From Cristatella mucedo (lineage: Eukaryota > Bryozoa > Phylactolaemata > Cristatellidae): 64,000 bases of DNA. The notes under the pieces were generated by a model. The model ran no database searches. It was not told where the DNA came from and saw nothing but the letters and a program-made list of their open reading frames with translations. The position numbers and the translations under genes are program-made. The stretch lies in the NCBI GenBank assembly GCA_009760855.2, contig WPIO01000002.1:11374501-11438500 (forward strand), written 5' to 3'. Below are positions 9,571 to 62,568 of this stretch, piece by piece. Positions within the stretch are counted from its first letter, which is position 1. Every line of letters begins with the position of its first letter.

Positions 9571-10872
9571 AAAACTTTCCTTTTTTTCGCAACGGCTGCT
9601 GCACAGAAAACACGAGCTCTTGAATGGGTTTCGTACGCACGAGGGATTTAGAGAGCCTGTGCGGGTGAAATACTGTAAGTCTACGGGCTCAGTTTTCGTA
9701 TTAATTTGACGTCATTCGAAACATGGCAAGCTGCTGCGGTTCTCTGATTTAATCGGACTATGCGAGCGTTTTTCCTCGGTCGGCTGACACAGATAGAACG
9801 TGCCTTATTAGAGAAATGAGCTTACAAGGTAAACCAACAAGCATGACTGCATCGGCCGATTTTTGGCAACGAAAAAACTATCTGTAGAGAGAAAGGTGTT
9901 ACAATTGGATTCAATTTTTCAACCCATCACAAAACCAAAAACGTGTCGCAGCGTTGCAAGAATCAGCGCATTACCGTCGAAGCCCAACTACGAAGTCGAA
10001 AAGAGAGCTCTCGAATGTCTTACCAAGCTCCTGTCAGACTAGCAGCAAAACGCCGGCAGCAGAAATGGGCCGGAATCTCAAGACGTATTGCTCAGCCGCT
10101 TTTCTTTCAGAAATGCGGAGTTTTAAAGGCCGCACGCGTTTACCGTCCGCCCTTCAATGCAAATCTGTACCGTCTCTACCGTCAAAAGACGGACGCACTC
10201 CTGATTTTTGGTATGACCAGATCTTTAAGAAGCAGGTGGAATAGGAAGAGGTGTGCCCAAGTATATCAGGGAAATGGGAGGTTCTCGCCGTTCTCACCGA
10301 CGAAAGGCTAGAAAACGCACCAACGGCGCACAGTTCCCGGGTCCGTAGCGAAAGGTCCAGTTAAATCCATTTGGCGAGCCATCCGGGCCTTTGTCCCGCC
10401 CCGAATCATCTGCCTGCCTGAGAGTCCATTACGTTTCTTATGCAAATTCCCCTATTTGAGCTTGATATCCGAACCACTTCAACGATTGGCGGTCGGCGAG
10501 GGCTCCGAAGGAGCTCTTTGGTAACACCGGTTGGCTTTGATGTTATGGTAACCAGCATTACATACAGCGGATCAAGTAGCCTCCATTGTACTGCAAACCT
10601 GCGTACGAAAGATTGGGCTTGACTTTCACTGTGTACGCCACGGGAGTCGCATTCTGCACGTTTATACACCCTCAGATGTTTTAAATAGTTTTTGATGCAA
10701 CTACCTTCCTGGCTAGTGAACGATCGATATCCCGCCAGCTTCACGTCAGGGTAACCTAAAGCTGGTCAACTTCGCCGGAGCACTCGCTGGCTGAGGTCTC
10801 TCTATATGAAGTGAATCTCGCTATACTGCAATTCAGTTTAGGAGTGAAATCTACCCCTGAATACAGCTTGCT

Positions 10873-52258
<41,386 letters not shown>

Positions 52259-53204
52259 GACTTATGTTGATTGATGCTTTGTTCAAAGAGCATTGTCTAA
52301 AAGGGCACCAGATCTCAGAGGGCAAGACACCCGGCTCGTGTCGAAACGCACGTTGTATGTCACACGCCGGTGTGCAGGCTGTTGCACCAATGGTTCTGTG
52401 GAGTAGCAGCAAGAAGTGACGGCCGAACGAGATCGATTGCTGCTGCTGCTTTTATTACCACTTGGTGACGTGGATTTGTAGAAATGCTTCAGCTTATGGA
52501 CACACAACCGGAAATTGTTTGCTAGGATTTGTAAGCGCTGTCAGTCATCTCACTGGCTGCAGCTGCTTTGTTCACAGCAACTGCCTGTCTCGCAAATCAC
52601 CAGGCCAGTTCTGCTTACTGGTCATATATTATGCTTTACTTTGCCTTATCGTTGTTAAGAATAAATGGTTTGTACCGTTGCAAGCAAGACAAAGGACACA
52701 CTCGTTTGTCATTGGCTTACCGGGAGTATGCTGCAGATTTGTTCGTGACATAACCACACTCACGGTTGCTGCAGGTAAGAAGCTGTTGGCCTACAGTGCC
52801 AGCCGTAGTAAATAGGTTACAGCTCCAAGCGTCTCTTGCGGGAATAATCTTAGTTCGCACACAAGTAGTACAGCTGGCTCGGCAGATAAGTAGAAGCTGA
52901 CGAAAGAAATGCTTGAATGGCAGTGGACCAAATTAAAGAGACTGTATTCATCTATGGCATGCATTCTGCACATTCAATTTACGAAATCTATTAGTATTAT
53001 GTTTTTCATTATTATACTATCTTACACCCGTGAAGAATCACTGGGTAATTTTAATGTTGCATTACAATGCTGCCCCGAGTGTCAGCTGACCTTTCGGTAA
53101 GCACAGCTTAGCTAGTGAGCCCAGCCTACTGTCGGGCAAGGACTCCATACCACAACCTCTGTCGTCAAGTGCTCGAATATTGACTTCAGTCTTCTTCCGC
53201 CGAG
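52259..53204 (+). other. TBC1D19 3' UTR and downstream flank
   Basis: The 3' UTR probably runs to about 52680. No further exon or repeat is recognised up to the SINE at 53206. Confidence 0.45.
52660..52665 (+). terminator. Candidate polyadenylation signal AATAAA for TBC1D19
   Basis: First AATAAA after the stop codon, 402 nt downstream. A T/GT-rich stretch (GGTTTGTACCGTTG) follows within 10-20 nt. Inferred from motif and position only. Confidence 0.45.
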
Positions 53205-53205
53205 C

Positions 53206-53345
53206 TGGTTTGGTCTAGCGGTTAAGGTGCTCGCCCGACCAAAGTCTGACTGAGGTCGTCGGCTCGAGCCCCGAGGCACATGTGAAGCGCCTGAATAGAG
53301 ATCAAGTTCTCTTGGGGCGCTATATAGATGAATTATATTTTTATA
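53206..53345 (+). mobile_element. tRNA-derived SINE family 1, best copy
   Basis: Head with A box TGGTCTAGCGGTTAAGGTG (about 53211) and B box GGTCGTCGGCTCGAGCCCC (about 53253). The linker is GAGGCACATGTGAAG. The tail hairpin GAAGCGCCTGAATAGAGATC / TTCTCTTGGGGCGCTATATA is shared with LINE family 1, and the copy ends in AATTATATT. Confidence 0.85.
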
Positions 53346-54688
53346 TATTAATTATATTCTGCTTTTTTACCTGGTCATCAATGAGGCGTTCACTGAGCTT
53401 TAACAGCAAGAAGATCCCGGGCTTCATATTTGTTGTATATCTAAATGTACAGTTTTTGAATGCGACGTTACTGTCGAGCTTCGGCTTATGTTGTGCGGCA
53501 CTGTGTGGGGCTTTCTTTGCCGCCTGTTTGTCTCGTCGGCGATAGGTACGCTTATATTCTGCTCGCTTTGCTCCGCTGTGTTGCCGTTTTATTGCTGCGA
53601 AAACTAGCCAGGTCACAATGGCTTCGGAAAACACGGGTTTTATACGGAAATTAGCCTGAACCTGTGACAAATCACAGGCAACTTGGACTTGGCTTTGGAA
53701 GGGGGGCCTGAGTGTCTACTGACCCAGCCGGTGAGTCTGCCTCACTGGCTGTCAAACTTCTACGTTCTTAGTTAATTGAGCAAAATCTGTCTGGGAGGAA
53801 AATTAAAATGTGTTTTAAAATTATGTTGAACTATTTGCATGTACAGTGAATATATATCTAATTTTATTAAGTGTATTAGTCATATATGAAAAAACTATGC
53901 ATAAGTTGCTCTGAAAGCGTATTTATCCTTCAATTAATCGGTTCTTATGTAAGAGCTGATCAGATGCTGAAGAATCTATTAAGGTGAGCATTTTTTGAAA
54001 AAAGAACACGCCGTCTAAATTCTTCTTAAATAAATCTCCACTAGCTGTCAGGATTGCAGCCAAAAATTAATTTTAGTAAATAAGGAGTCATAAAAATCTA
54101 CGTACCGTAGAGTGCCGACGAGTACTATATGCTTTTTGGATATCGGTGACTGACCCTCTACGCGATTACGGTGGCCTCACTAAAGTTCAGCCCCGTTTAT
54201 CGTACAGAGGGCTACTATACCAATATGCCCAAAAACACATACTGCAGTGTACATTACGTTGAGCACATCTATTTACCACATCAATTTTTTTCCATCATAT
54301 CTCCAAGAGATCGAGTGGTACTTGTCGCTTCACATATTAATACATTAAAATTCAATATTTTTAGATTTACTTTTATCACCTCTCACAACTAGTACACTAA
54401 CTATACACTAAATAAATTCTATAGAATAAATTGTTCAGAAATTTGAAGTTCAAAAGAAATTTTATGTTGTGGAATCAGCACTAGATTTAATTATAATTTT
54501 TCAGGTTTAGAAGACATTGCACGTAATTTTTAAAACAACAATTAAACACGATGAAGAAACTCAATATAAAGATTATATGAATACATATAATATATTTACA
54601 GAAAGAAAAGAAAATATCATATCAAATTTGCAAATGCGTATACTATATATTTATCGGCAATATATGAAGTAAAATCGAAGTTTCTATA
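53346..54688. other. Unassigned DNA; entry into the AT-rich island
   Basis: 53346-53760 has ordinary composition. A frame at 53346-53545 begins inside SINE-derived DNA and matches nothing I know. From about 53800 the sequence becomes markedly AT-rich with no features I can assign. Confidence 0.45.
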
Positions 54689-54890
54689 CTTTAAAACAGC
54701 GGTTCTCAACCTTCCTAATGACGCGACCCTTTAATACAGTTCGTTATATTGTGGTAACCTGCAACCATAAATTTATTGTGTGAAAAAATGTGGAAATGTG
54801 CGTTTATGTTGGTCTTAGGCGACCCCTAGGAAAGAGTCGTTCCACCCCCAAAGGCTCGCGACTCACAGTTTGAGAACCTCTGCTTTAAAA
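54689..54890. mobile_element. hAT-type MITE, SPIN-like, with perfect 8-bp target site duplication
   Basis: The element is 54697-54882 (186 bp), flanked on both sides by CTTTAAAA (54689-54696 and 54883-54890), the 8-bp duplication expected of hAT transposases. Terminal inverted repeats are CAGCGGTTCTCAACC and the complement of its right end, CAGAGGTTCTCAAAC. Internal motifs CGCGACCCTTTAATACAGTT and GTCTTAGGCGACCCC closely resemble, from memory, the non-autonomous SPIN family of tetrapods, known for horizontal transfer. It encodes nothing. Confidence 0.88.
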
Positions 54891-55339
54891 TGTCATATTA
54901 TGTAGAGATATGGATCAATTATGTAATTCACTTAAGGTTAGATATATAATGTTATATTCTGAAACATTTCAGAATCGATTCAATCTCTTAAAGAAATATA
55001 AGTATGATGAGTGATATCCCTTCAGATGCGATCGATTTTATGAAAAATATATAGCTTACTTAAATGCAACAGATTAAGGAAAATGCAAGCGGTTTTATGT
55101 TTGAGAGCAACTTGTGAAAGTTTTCATCTGTAAGTTCTATTACTCATTAATTTTGTGTAACAGGAAAATTGTTCTATCAAATCAGATGGAATTTGAAAAT
55201 ACTTCTTTTTATTGGGCTGACGGTGGGACATTCAATAATCATGCTAAAACAGTTGCTAAAGCTGTTAAGTCCTAGTCTGATTTTAAACTTATGATCAGAA
55301 CGAAAGTAAGATAATTGTTTTAGAGATACGTAATTCCCC

Positions 55340-55790
55340 ATGTCTAAAGCTGATACAGCATATATGCTAATTAATATTATTATACGTAAATCTGCAAATA
55401 TTAAACTTTCATTGTTACTTTGGAAAAATATATCCATCCAACGTTTGAGTCATAAGTTAAAAAGTTTTCCAAAAATACAGTTGATTCGGTGGAGAACAAA
55501 AAGAATGACTAGAAGTGGAAAGGATATTGATTATCAATTTGAAGTATTTGAAGATACTGGCGTTGATCCTAATCATCTTAAACGAAGGTGTAGTGCTGGT
55601 CTCATTGCTGTTATTATTGGATTGATATTCCTTCTTTTAGAGATGCTAAGATATCTATGCTAGCAAAGATAATATTAGATAGTGGTGAAACTAAGACTCG
55701 TGCTGCCATCATATTTGGGAATAAATAGATATATTTGAGCAGATTATCAGGTTTCTCGAGCAAAATTGATGCAGCATATTTCCAAGATAG
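55340..55790 (+). pseudogene. Unknown eroded reading frame in the AT-rich island
   Basis: A frame at 55340-55663 contains RSGKDIDYQFEVFEDTGVD and LKRRCSAGLIAVIIG. At about 55630 apparent coding jumps to another frame (IPSFRDAKISMLAKIILDSG, then ETKTRAAIIFGNK). I do not recognise the family. The frame switch and the position next to polymerase fragments suggest a broken gene of the same element. Confidence 0.4.
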
Positions 55791-56639
55791 CCGAACATCT
55801 TAAAGAATGATGTGAAACAGGCTAAAATTGGCTGATTAGTGAGGTAATTGCACAGTATGCCAAGCGTAGTAGACATATTCCTCAAACCGGAGCCAAAAAT
55901 TTGAGCTGTGTTATAAATATAAAAACTTATAAATAAAACTACTCTGTCTTTATGCGTGTGCTTTGAGCATTACATTTTAGCTACAATTCTCATGAGAGGA
56001 TATATGATCTCATAGTTTTACTATAGACTAAATATTTCGCTCTTACGCCAGAATTCAAAAGCTATTCAAGAGTGGTAAAGGAAAGTCATCTCTTGCAATA
56101 TTCTGTATTAGTATAAATGTTTATACATTTGATACTAGTCTTCCGCCGTTAATAGGCTTTTAAGAACTCAATAATGATGATGGTGACATCCTTCGATATG
56201 AAAATACGTGAATTTTCCATTACATTTTAGTTACTAACTTTGACTTTACTATATAGTACACTGGAGGAAACACGTGAAAGTGTAATGTGAGAGATGTCGA
56301 TTAAAGTTTGATAACAGGGACAATTTGAAGAGCAAACGATAGTTTGTTTGGAAGGACATCGTGGAAATGCTAAGAATAAATTCAAAATCCACGCGATAGA
56401 AAAAGTGGAACTGGCAACTTTATAATATTCAGGAGCTATAATAGATGATTAGGAGGCAACAAGAATTTTTAAAGGTTCTTCATAAGAGCACCACAAACCT
56501 GATTTTTCAGCGTGTGTAATAGTGCATCATGAGTTTAATATAGTTTTATGTAGGTGTTTCGCATTTGTGTTAAAGATGTATTAAAAAAATACATAATCTT
56601 TTTCTAAGTTGAAGGTAGTTCTGAAAATAACATTAACTA

Positions 56640-58560
56640 AGAACAAAGAATTCAATATGTCTGTATGACTTTTGAAGAATATGAAGCATTTGAGAAATCT
56701 GTAGAGCGCTGGATATATAAGGAATAAATGTATGACAATAAGGTACTAGACCATTACCACTTGAATTTTAAGTATAAAGGAAGAGCTAAGAATTAATGAA
56801 ATTTAAAATTAGGGATATATGCTGATCGTTTAGAATGACCAAATCTGCATTCATAATTAATTATGTTACGATTTACATTTTATTATTAATTCACCGGATA
56901 GGGATTAATATAAAAAATTCATTGGTGTTAATATGGAAAAGTTTTTAAAGGTAGACTTTGGAGATATATATTTCAGAGAAACACCTTTACTTCTTATGTT
57001 AAACTCTTCTCTAGGTACACATTTTGAGAATCTTAGCCTCAAAAAAATCTTTTCTAAGATGCTAGGAGCGCATTTCATAGTTTTTATTATTCTAATTTTA
57101 AATGATTAAAAAAGAAATAAATATATGCACATGAATATAAGGGTGGATATCGCAAATTTATTGAACCTAACTTCCATGTAAAGAAAAGTTCTATTCTAAT
57201 AAATCGGTAAATACCAGTCAGGAAAGCTATTATCATGCAGTGAATGTATGGAATACATTAAAACTCATTATTTTGGTCAGTATCATGAGCTCTGTATAAA
57301 TGTAGGTATATTAATACTTGCTCATGTCTATGAAGCATTTAGAAAATGGATTTATTCAAGCTAATAAATCGATCCAGCAAGGTTTCTGAATATTCCTCAA
57401 ATAAATTTGACAATTCATCTTAATTTTACTATTTTTGAGCTCGAATTAGTGACAGATGTAGAAAAATTATTTTAATTCTTTGTGTGTGTAATATTTAGAC
57501 TAATGACAGATTTTCTGAGCGGTAGCTAAACGCTTTCAATTAAAACTGTGCTGGATTTGATACAGAGAAAGATGAGTCTTGATTACTTTTTCTGGATGCT
57601 ACAAACTTTAAGGATGGGCAATGATGCAAAAATTCCCAGTCAGAGGTTTTAAGTTGGTTACAAAGGGAACAGCAGAAAAGTGAATATAATGCTGAATTTA
57701 TAATGGGTCTTTGTCGTGTTTCTCATAAATAATTGTTTCTAGAAGTGGACATTGTATGCCCAGCAGAACTTCATGACACCTCTCTGATTATTCATTAATA
57801 TCATATGCACTTGAAGTTACTAAAGATAAATTTTCTTATTATCAATCAATGTTTAATTGAGGTATTGACCCATTGAAAAAATTAATGCTAGATCTGTTAC
57901 CAATGGGCCAACATGTTATTCATTATATGCATCTTCAATAAAGTCTAAAGCTTGGTTACGTTCTGAAGAAATTCCACGGAGTAATCCAGTTTTTCCGTAC
58001 TGATCGGCATGCCGGCTATATTGACAATAATACTAATCTCAGGAATACAACAAAGAATGATTTCGAAAAGAACTTATATAGGTTGATAAACGATGCATTC
58101 TTTGGACAGACTGTGAAGAACTTTAGAGGAGGATGAAACATTTACGTTTTCAATCGGCAATCATGCGAAGACTAAGATTTACTCGAAAAGCATTACAGAC
58201 GTTTTAGGTTTTTGGATTGGAAAATAATTGTGGGCAATTTTATTTGTGTTGATTCTATCAGGAGTTTAGTTACATTAGACGTACCAATTTACGTTGGATT
58301 TGCAATCTTGGATCTATCTAAGTTAATAATGCAATATTTTGACTTTGCTGAGATGTACAGATTTTATGAAGACAGAGTTAGGTTATCACACACTGATATA
58401 GATTCATTAGTAATAAAGGACACAACTGAAAAAATATTTATGAAGAATTCACATTGTTTCCGAAGGCATTCTATTTCAATTCTTATCGTGAAGGATCAAA
58501 TATATCGAAAGTTGAAAAGGTAAAAGAGACTATTAAAGCAAACTAAAAAGTTATAGGTAA
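56640..58560 (+). pseudogene. Decayed type B (protein-primed, Polinton/viral-type) DNA polymerase
   Basis: Separate fragments in different frames follow the order of this polymerase family. At about 56665-56795 is a segment with DHYHLNFKYKGRA, resembling the family's DHDHxTGKYRGAAH signature. At about 57205-57350 are YYHAVNVW and HVYEAF-type pieces. At 57370-57474 is DPARFLNIPQ ... ELELVTDVEKLF. At about 57570 is a palm motif remnant (YFLDATNF region). At 58052-58135 is LINDAFFGQTVKN, resembling the LMNNAVFGKTMEN motif. At 58200-58523 is the palm C region with RLSHTDIDSLVIKD, in place of the YTDTDS catalytic motif. Many stops and frameshifts show it is long dead. The family is typical of Maverick/Polinton elements and related animal adintovirus-like insertions; which of these applies is not resolved. 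Confidence 0.78.
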
Positions 58561-58732
58561 GTTTAAGAATGAAGTTACTTAGAAGTGACAAGGAAATCAC
58601 GAAGATTATTCAATGGAGATATTACGTAAATGTATCTTCCTTCGACCAAAGTTATATTCAATGAAATTAGATAAAAATTGAGCTGGAGGTGTAGTTTAAC
58701 ATTCACGTGCAAGAACAGCTAAGGGTATAACT

Positions 58733-58870
58733 ACCTGGGTTGATCCAATGGTTAGAGTGATCGCTCCGACCAGTGTCTGACCGAGGTTGTGGGCTCAAGC
58801 CCCGTAGCATATGTGAAGTGTCTGAATACAGAATTAGTTTTATTAGCGCTCTATAGAAATGCATTATATT
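58733..58870 (+). mobile_element. SINE family 1 copy inside the AT-rich island
   Basis: A-box-like TGATCCAATGGTTAGAGTGA, B box GAGGTTGTGGGCTCAAGCCC, then GTAGCATATGTGAAGTGTCT and the degenerate tail hairpin ending GCGCTCTATAGAAATGCATT. Homologous to 53206-53345. Confidence 0.75.
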
Positions 58871-59220
58871 ATTTATTTTGTATTTTAGATCAGTTTTTAA
58901 GAAAACTTCATGTTGCTCTAATCATTTGAATTGTCTAAGAACTAAAGAAGATTTGTACAGTGAACAACTCAGGATCCAAAGTAGAAATCACAGCATATTT
59001 ACTATTGAGCAGGTCTTGAAAGCTTTTTCAGCATTTGAAAGTAAAATATATTGGCTTACATGTGAGCGGTGTTCATGTTCTTACGGACAGTGCCGGATTA
59101 CAGCAACTGGAGGACTTTTCTACTTTTTTAATCTGAATAATTATCATTAAAAAAGATGGTTTGTATAGTATAGAAGAGGAAAATGGCAGATCAAGAATTG
59201 ATTACGAATCAGATACAGAA
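58871..59220. other. Unassigned AT-rich sequence
   Basis: A 90-codon frame at 58878-59150 (with several Cys residues) matches nothing I recognise. It may be another remnant of the viral-type element. Confidence 0.35.
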
Positions 59221-59545
59221 GCTTGAGCTCTGCAAGACCTAGACTGTGAAACTCACTCCCACGATTCTTACGCAACGACAGCTACTCTCCTGCTGCCGAC
59301 TATGGCACATCCTTACTAGCCACCCTGGGCTGCTAAGTTTATGCTACTTATTATCTCAACTAATCTCCTGACTCTGCTACGCTTCCCACTTTCACTTTGT
59401 TGCGTGAGATAAAGTCCGTTGGCTACCAAATGTCCCTTAGGCCGTGAGTGTGATATACCAAACTCTCCTTCGTAACAAACACATAGTCTTTGTGGCTTTG
59501 TGAAGTTACAGATGGAGATACATTACCTTGCATTACATTCAGAAA
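59221..59545 (+). mobile_element. LINE family 2 3' end, inserted in the AT-rich island
   Basis: GACCTAGACTGTGAAACTCA, GCGTGAGATAAAGTCCGTTG and GTCTTTGTGGCTTTGTGAAG match 7810-8110. It ends GAGATACATTACCTTGCATTAC. Confidence 0.85.
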
Positions 59546-62500
59546 TTAGCTTTGGATCTACTGATACTCTTTCTGAGGATGAAGATTAATATCAGTATTC
59601 AAGTAATCCTGATTATCTGTACAATGTGAATAAGAAGGTGAAAGTGAAGGTGAAGACGAAAGTGAAGGTGAAGTCTGAAGAGCTAATTATGAACTTGAAA
59701 CGTACAAATTTAAAGGTACGCATGAAACTTTAGGTAAATATGTAAATATGCAAATGAAAACAGTGAAGTTCAAAATTGTATAATTTCCTATAGATATGGA
59801 TTCATAAAAAAGTTTGAGTTGTGAAAAATCTCGTGAAGCGGCAGTAAAGATTCGTCTTCATAAAAGGAAAAATAAATTATTGATCGGTTAAGAAATCTGT
59901 GGATGAGTTAATTCCTGATCTTTGATCATCTCAATTAAATTTGTGATATTGCTGACAGACTAATAGAGTACAGAGGAAAAATAATTAGTAACATCACTGA
60001 AGAAAAAAGGAGAAATAGAAATAGAACTTACTACTAAGGATGGTGGGAAAGTTGCGACTACGTTTGCTAGCTATGTGCTTGTCTTGTTTAACTAAGTGGT
60101 CTGGTTAGGTTTTTATAGCATAGAGGTAAATGGCAGCCACAGCGTCAACTACAACAGATATCTCTGACTCTAATCAAGCTACATCAGCTACTTTCTAAAA
60201 TTTTACTATCTTGTTAAGTATGGAAAGACTGCTTATGATGCACTAACACTCGACTCAGATGTCTCAATCTTCACAGATAAGTATGTTAAACCGTTCTGTA
60301 TCGTCGAGCGTGAACCGGAAGCACAAACAATTGCTAATGCCGGAGCAAGTACAATAACTACTGTTGGAGATGCAACTTTTAGAACAAAGTTGATAATCGT
60401 CTCGATACTCGTGCAGAAATCTAATCTTGTAGTATTTGGATTGCCAATCAACTTCCAGAAATATCTTATTTATAGAATTAACCTCGATATCTCCAGTGTT
60501 CTTAAAGATGAGTGTTACGCTATTCTTCCAGACATCTCAGATGGAACTAGTGCTAGACAAAAGGCCACGATTGCTGCTGTTTCTGCACTTACTGCGTCTT
60601 CAGTTCCTTCTGTTACTTCTACAACTGCTCCTTCTGCTACTTCATTTGCGTCTTCAGCTACTTATTCCTCTTCTTCGGTTCCAAAAGGATACATTTCCAC
60701 AATATATATATCTATATATATATATATATATATATGATTCCTATTTCCGTAGAGACAATATGTAAAGATGAACTTTATAAAGTTGTTGGTCAATCAAATA
60801 GTCATTTCCAAATGTATCGAATATCATCGCGTCGCATTGAGGATGTCCGTCATTCTTTACTTGAATCACTAAGATAATAGTCAAAGAATGGACCTAAATG
60901 ATCCATATATGACTAATCTTTATATTAAAATTAAAGGTAGAGTCTATTTACTGAGTTCGCAGCAAAAAAATAATCAGCATTATGAATAAAATAAGGTCGG
61001 ATGCTTATCTGGATACAATCGAAATAAATTAGCGAACTATTTAAAACACTAAATCATATATTCTATTTTTTAACACGCGTTCCTCTTAAAGAGCTTATTT
61101 AGGAAAACCTTGATTGTATAATAACCCTTTTAAATGAGTTAATTAAATTTCTGTAATCGTTTTAGCTTTCTCAAGTGCTTGTGCTTTTTTCTGTAGTAAT
61201 CTTTGAGCTAAATTTATACATTTTAGTTTCAGCGAGAATAGTGATACCTATTGCTTCAATTTTAAAGCAGTTTATAAGTTTATATCCCTAAAAACATTGA
61301 TAATTTAACAGGGAGGTCAATTAAAATATTTGAATACGTAACTCTATGTGCTATTTCGATTTCAATGCAGTCGTTGTGGGTTTGAGTTCATCTTTTAGAC
61401 TTATAAATTAACTTTGCATAAGTGAATGTAAACAAAATAAATTTGTTAAGGGTAAAGTTAACTGCTTCATGAGTCATAGGGCTATAATCGGAAACATTCA
61501 AGTCTCTTACGGTATATTTATAGCATAATGTTATTAATAGTAGAATACACAGAGCCAAATAAACATGGAATAATTAAGTTTGGTACTTCAATATTACCTT
61601 CAAAAAAGTGAACGCAGTTTCTAAAAATTACTAATTTTTTATCTAGTATATAGACTTCAATAATGGGTGTTACTATTTATGCGTTAATGATCTTCTAGCT
61701 TCAGTTTTACTAGTTTTACTTTTAACATAATAACATTTTCTATCATCAATACTATTTAGCATAGTTGAGTTTCATCTAACTAATCAGTCTATTATTTTTA
61801 TTATCAGTTTAGAATCAATAGGTTATTTAACTTTTAAATCTGACAATCAGGACAAGCAATTATTTGAGCCATATGCTCCTATAATAATTACTTTTTGTGC
61901 TAATAGTGCACTATCTATTTGTGAATATGTTTTCCTATACAAAGCCTTTTCATTAATTCGTGATTCAAACAGTTTGTTGTATTTAAAGCAACAAATAAAT
62001 GTTTGTAAATTAACTGCAGCACTACTAAGTCTTATTTCTTTTTTTGTATCTATTACTTATATGCTGCATCTCTTTCTTGAATTGGGGCACTAGATTAGCA
62101 TGTTTTTATTATTTAATAGGTGACATTTAATTACTTGATTAGAATCTTTTCCAAGACAACTAGTATCAGCGAATTTCTTGTTAACAAACTCAAAGAGCCA
62201 ACACAATTTTTGGAATTAATTAACCTAATCCCGTCCATATCTTGCTTGCCTTTCATAACAAGATAGCTTATATACAAAATTATATGTTAGTTTTGTATAA
62301 GCATATACATATATTTTTTAAGTAATAAGCTTGCATCACCAACAAACGTAGTTCTTTCAACCAGCGTTCCGTTAGAACCTAGCATATATCTCGATATAAA
62401 ACTCCCAGCTCTCTACTGTAGGGGGAACCATACATACTTTCATTCTAATATCTGGTGTTTAGAACCACACACAACCAACAAATATTCCTCTAGTTACTAT

Positions 62501-62568
62501 GAGATCTATCTAACTACTTTCCCTACCAGATATTGAATATTTCCTTCTAAAACAAGCCTTATACTAAT
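59546..62568. other. AT-rich sequence, mostly unassigned
   Basis: Includes a GTGAAG hexamer run at about 59636-59680 and the open frame at 60174-60737 (listed separately). From 60780 to 62568 the DNA is very AT-rich with stops in all frames and no feature I can support. Confidence 0.45.
60174..60737 (+). other. Unknown open reading frame (about 187 codons), possible remnant gene
   Basis: This is the longest clean frame in the AT-rich island. It reads KYGKTAYDALTLDSDVSIFT, VKPFCIVEREPEAQTIAN and GLPINFQKYLIYRINLD, followed by a Ser/Thr/Ala-rich C-terminal segment that runs into an AT microsatellite (60700-60736). No ATG opens the frame upstream of 60174. An upstream ATG at 60131 (MAATASTTTDISDSNQATSA) is in a different frame and ends after 22 codons. 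I recognise no family. It may be a frameshifted structural-protein gene of the neighbouring element. Confidence 0.4.

Larger units (their letters stand above)
7075..10872. other. Divergent intergenic region between the receptor and TBC1D19 starts
   Basis: About 3.8 kb separates the two start codons. It holds an ATA-type repeat (about 7198-7219), a LINE family 2 copy, a LINE family 1 tail, an inverted duplication and a SINE, each listed separately. 9096-10872 is CpG-richer around 9160-9220 and 9440-9500 and has a cluster of CCAAT boxes. Short open frames at 9176-9454 and 9943-10311 show no recognisable domain. Any promoters for both genes should be here, but no TSS can be fixed by eye. Confidence 0.6.

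Noticed and set aside
9943-10311. 122-codon frame upstream of TBC1D19
   Set aside because: No domain, basic random-looking composition, overlapped by a second frame of similar length. No evidence of a gene.
53341-53670. 109-codon basic frame on the minus strand
   Set aside because: Overlaps the SINE tail and has no recognisable family. Chance frame.
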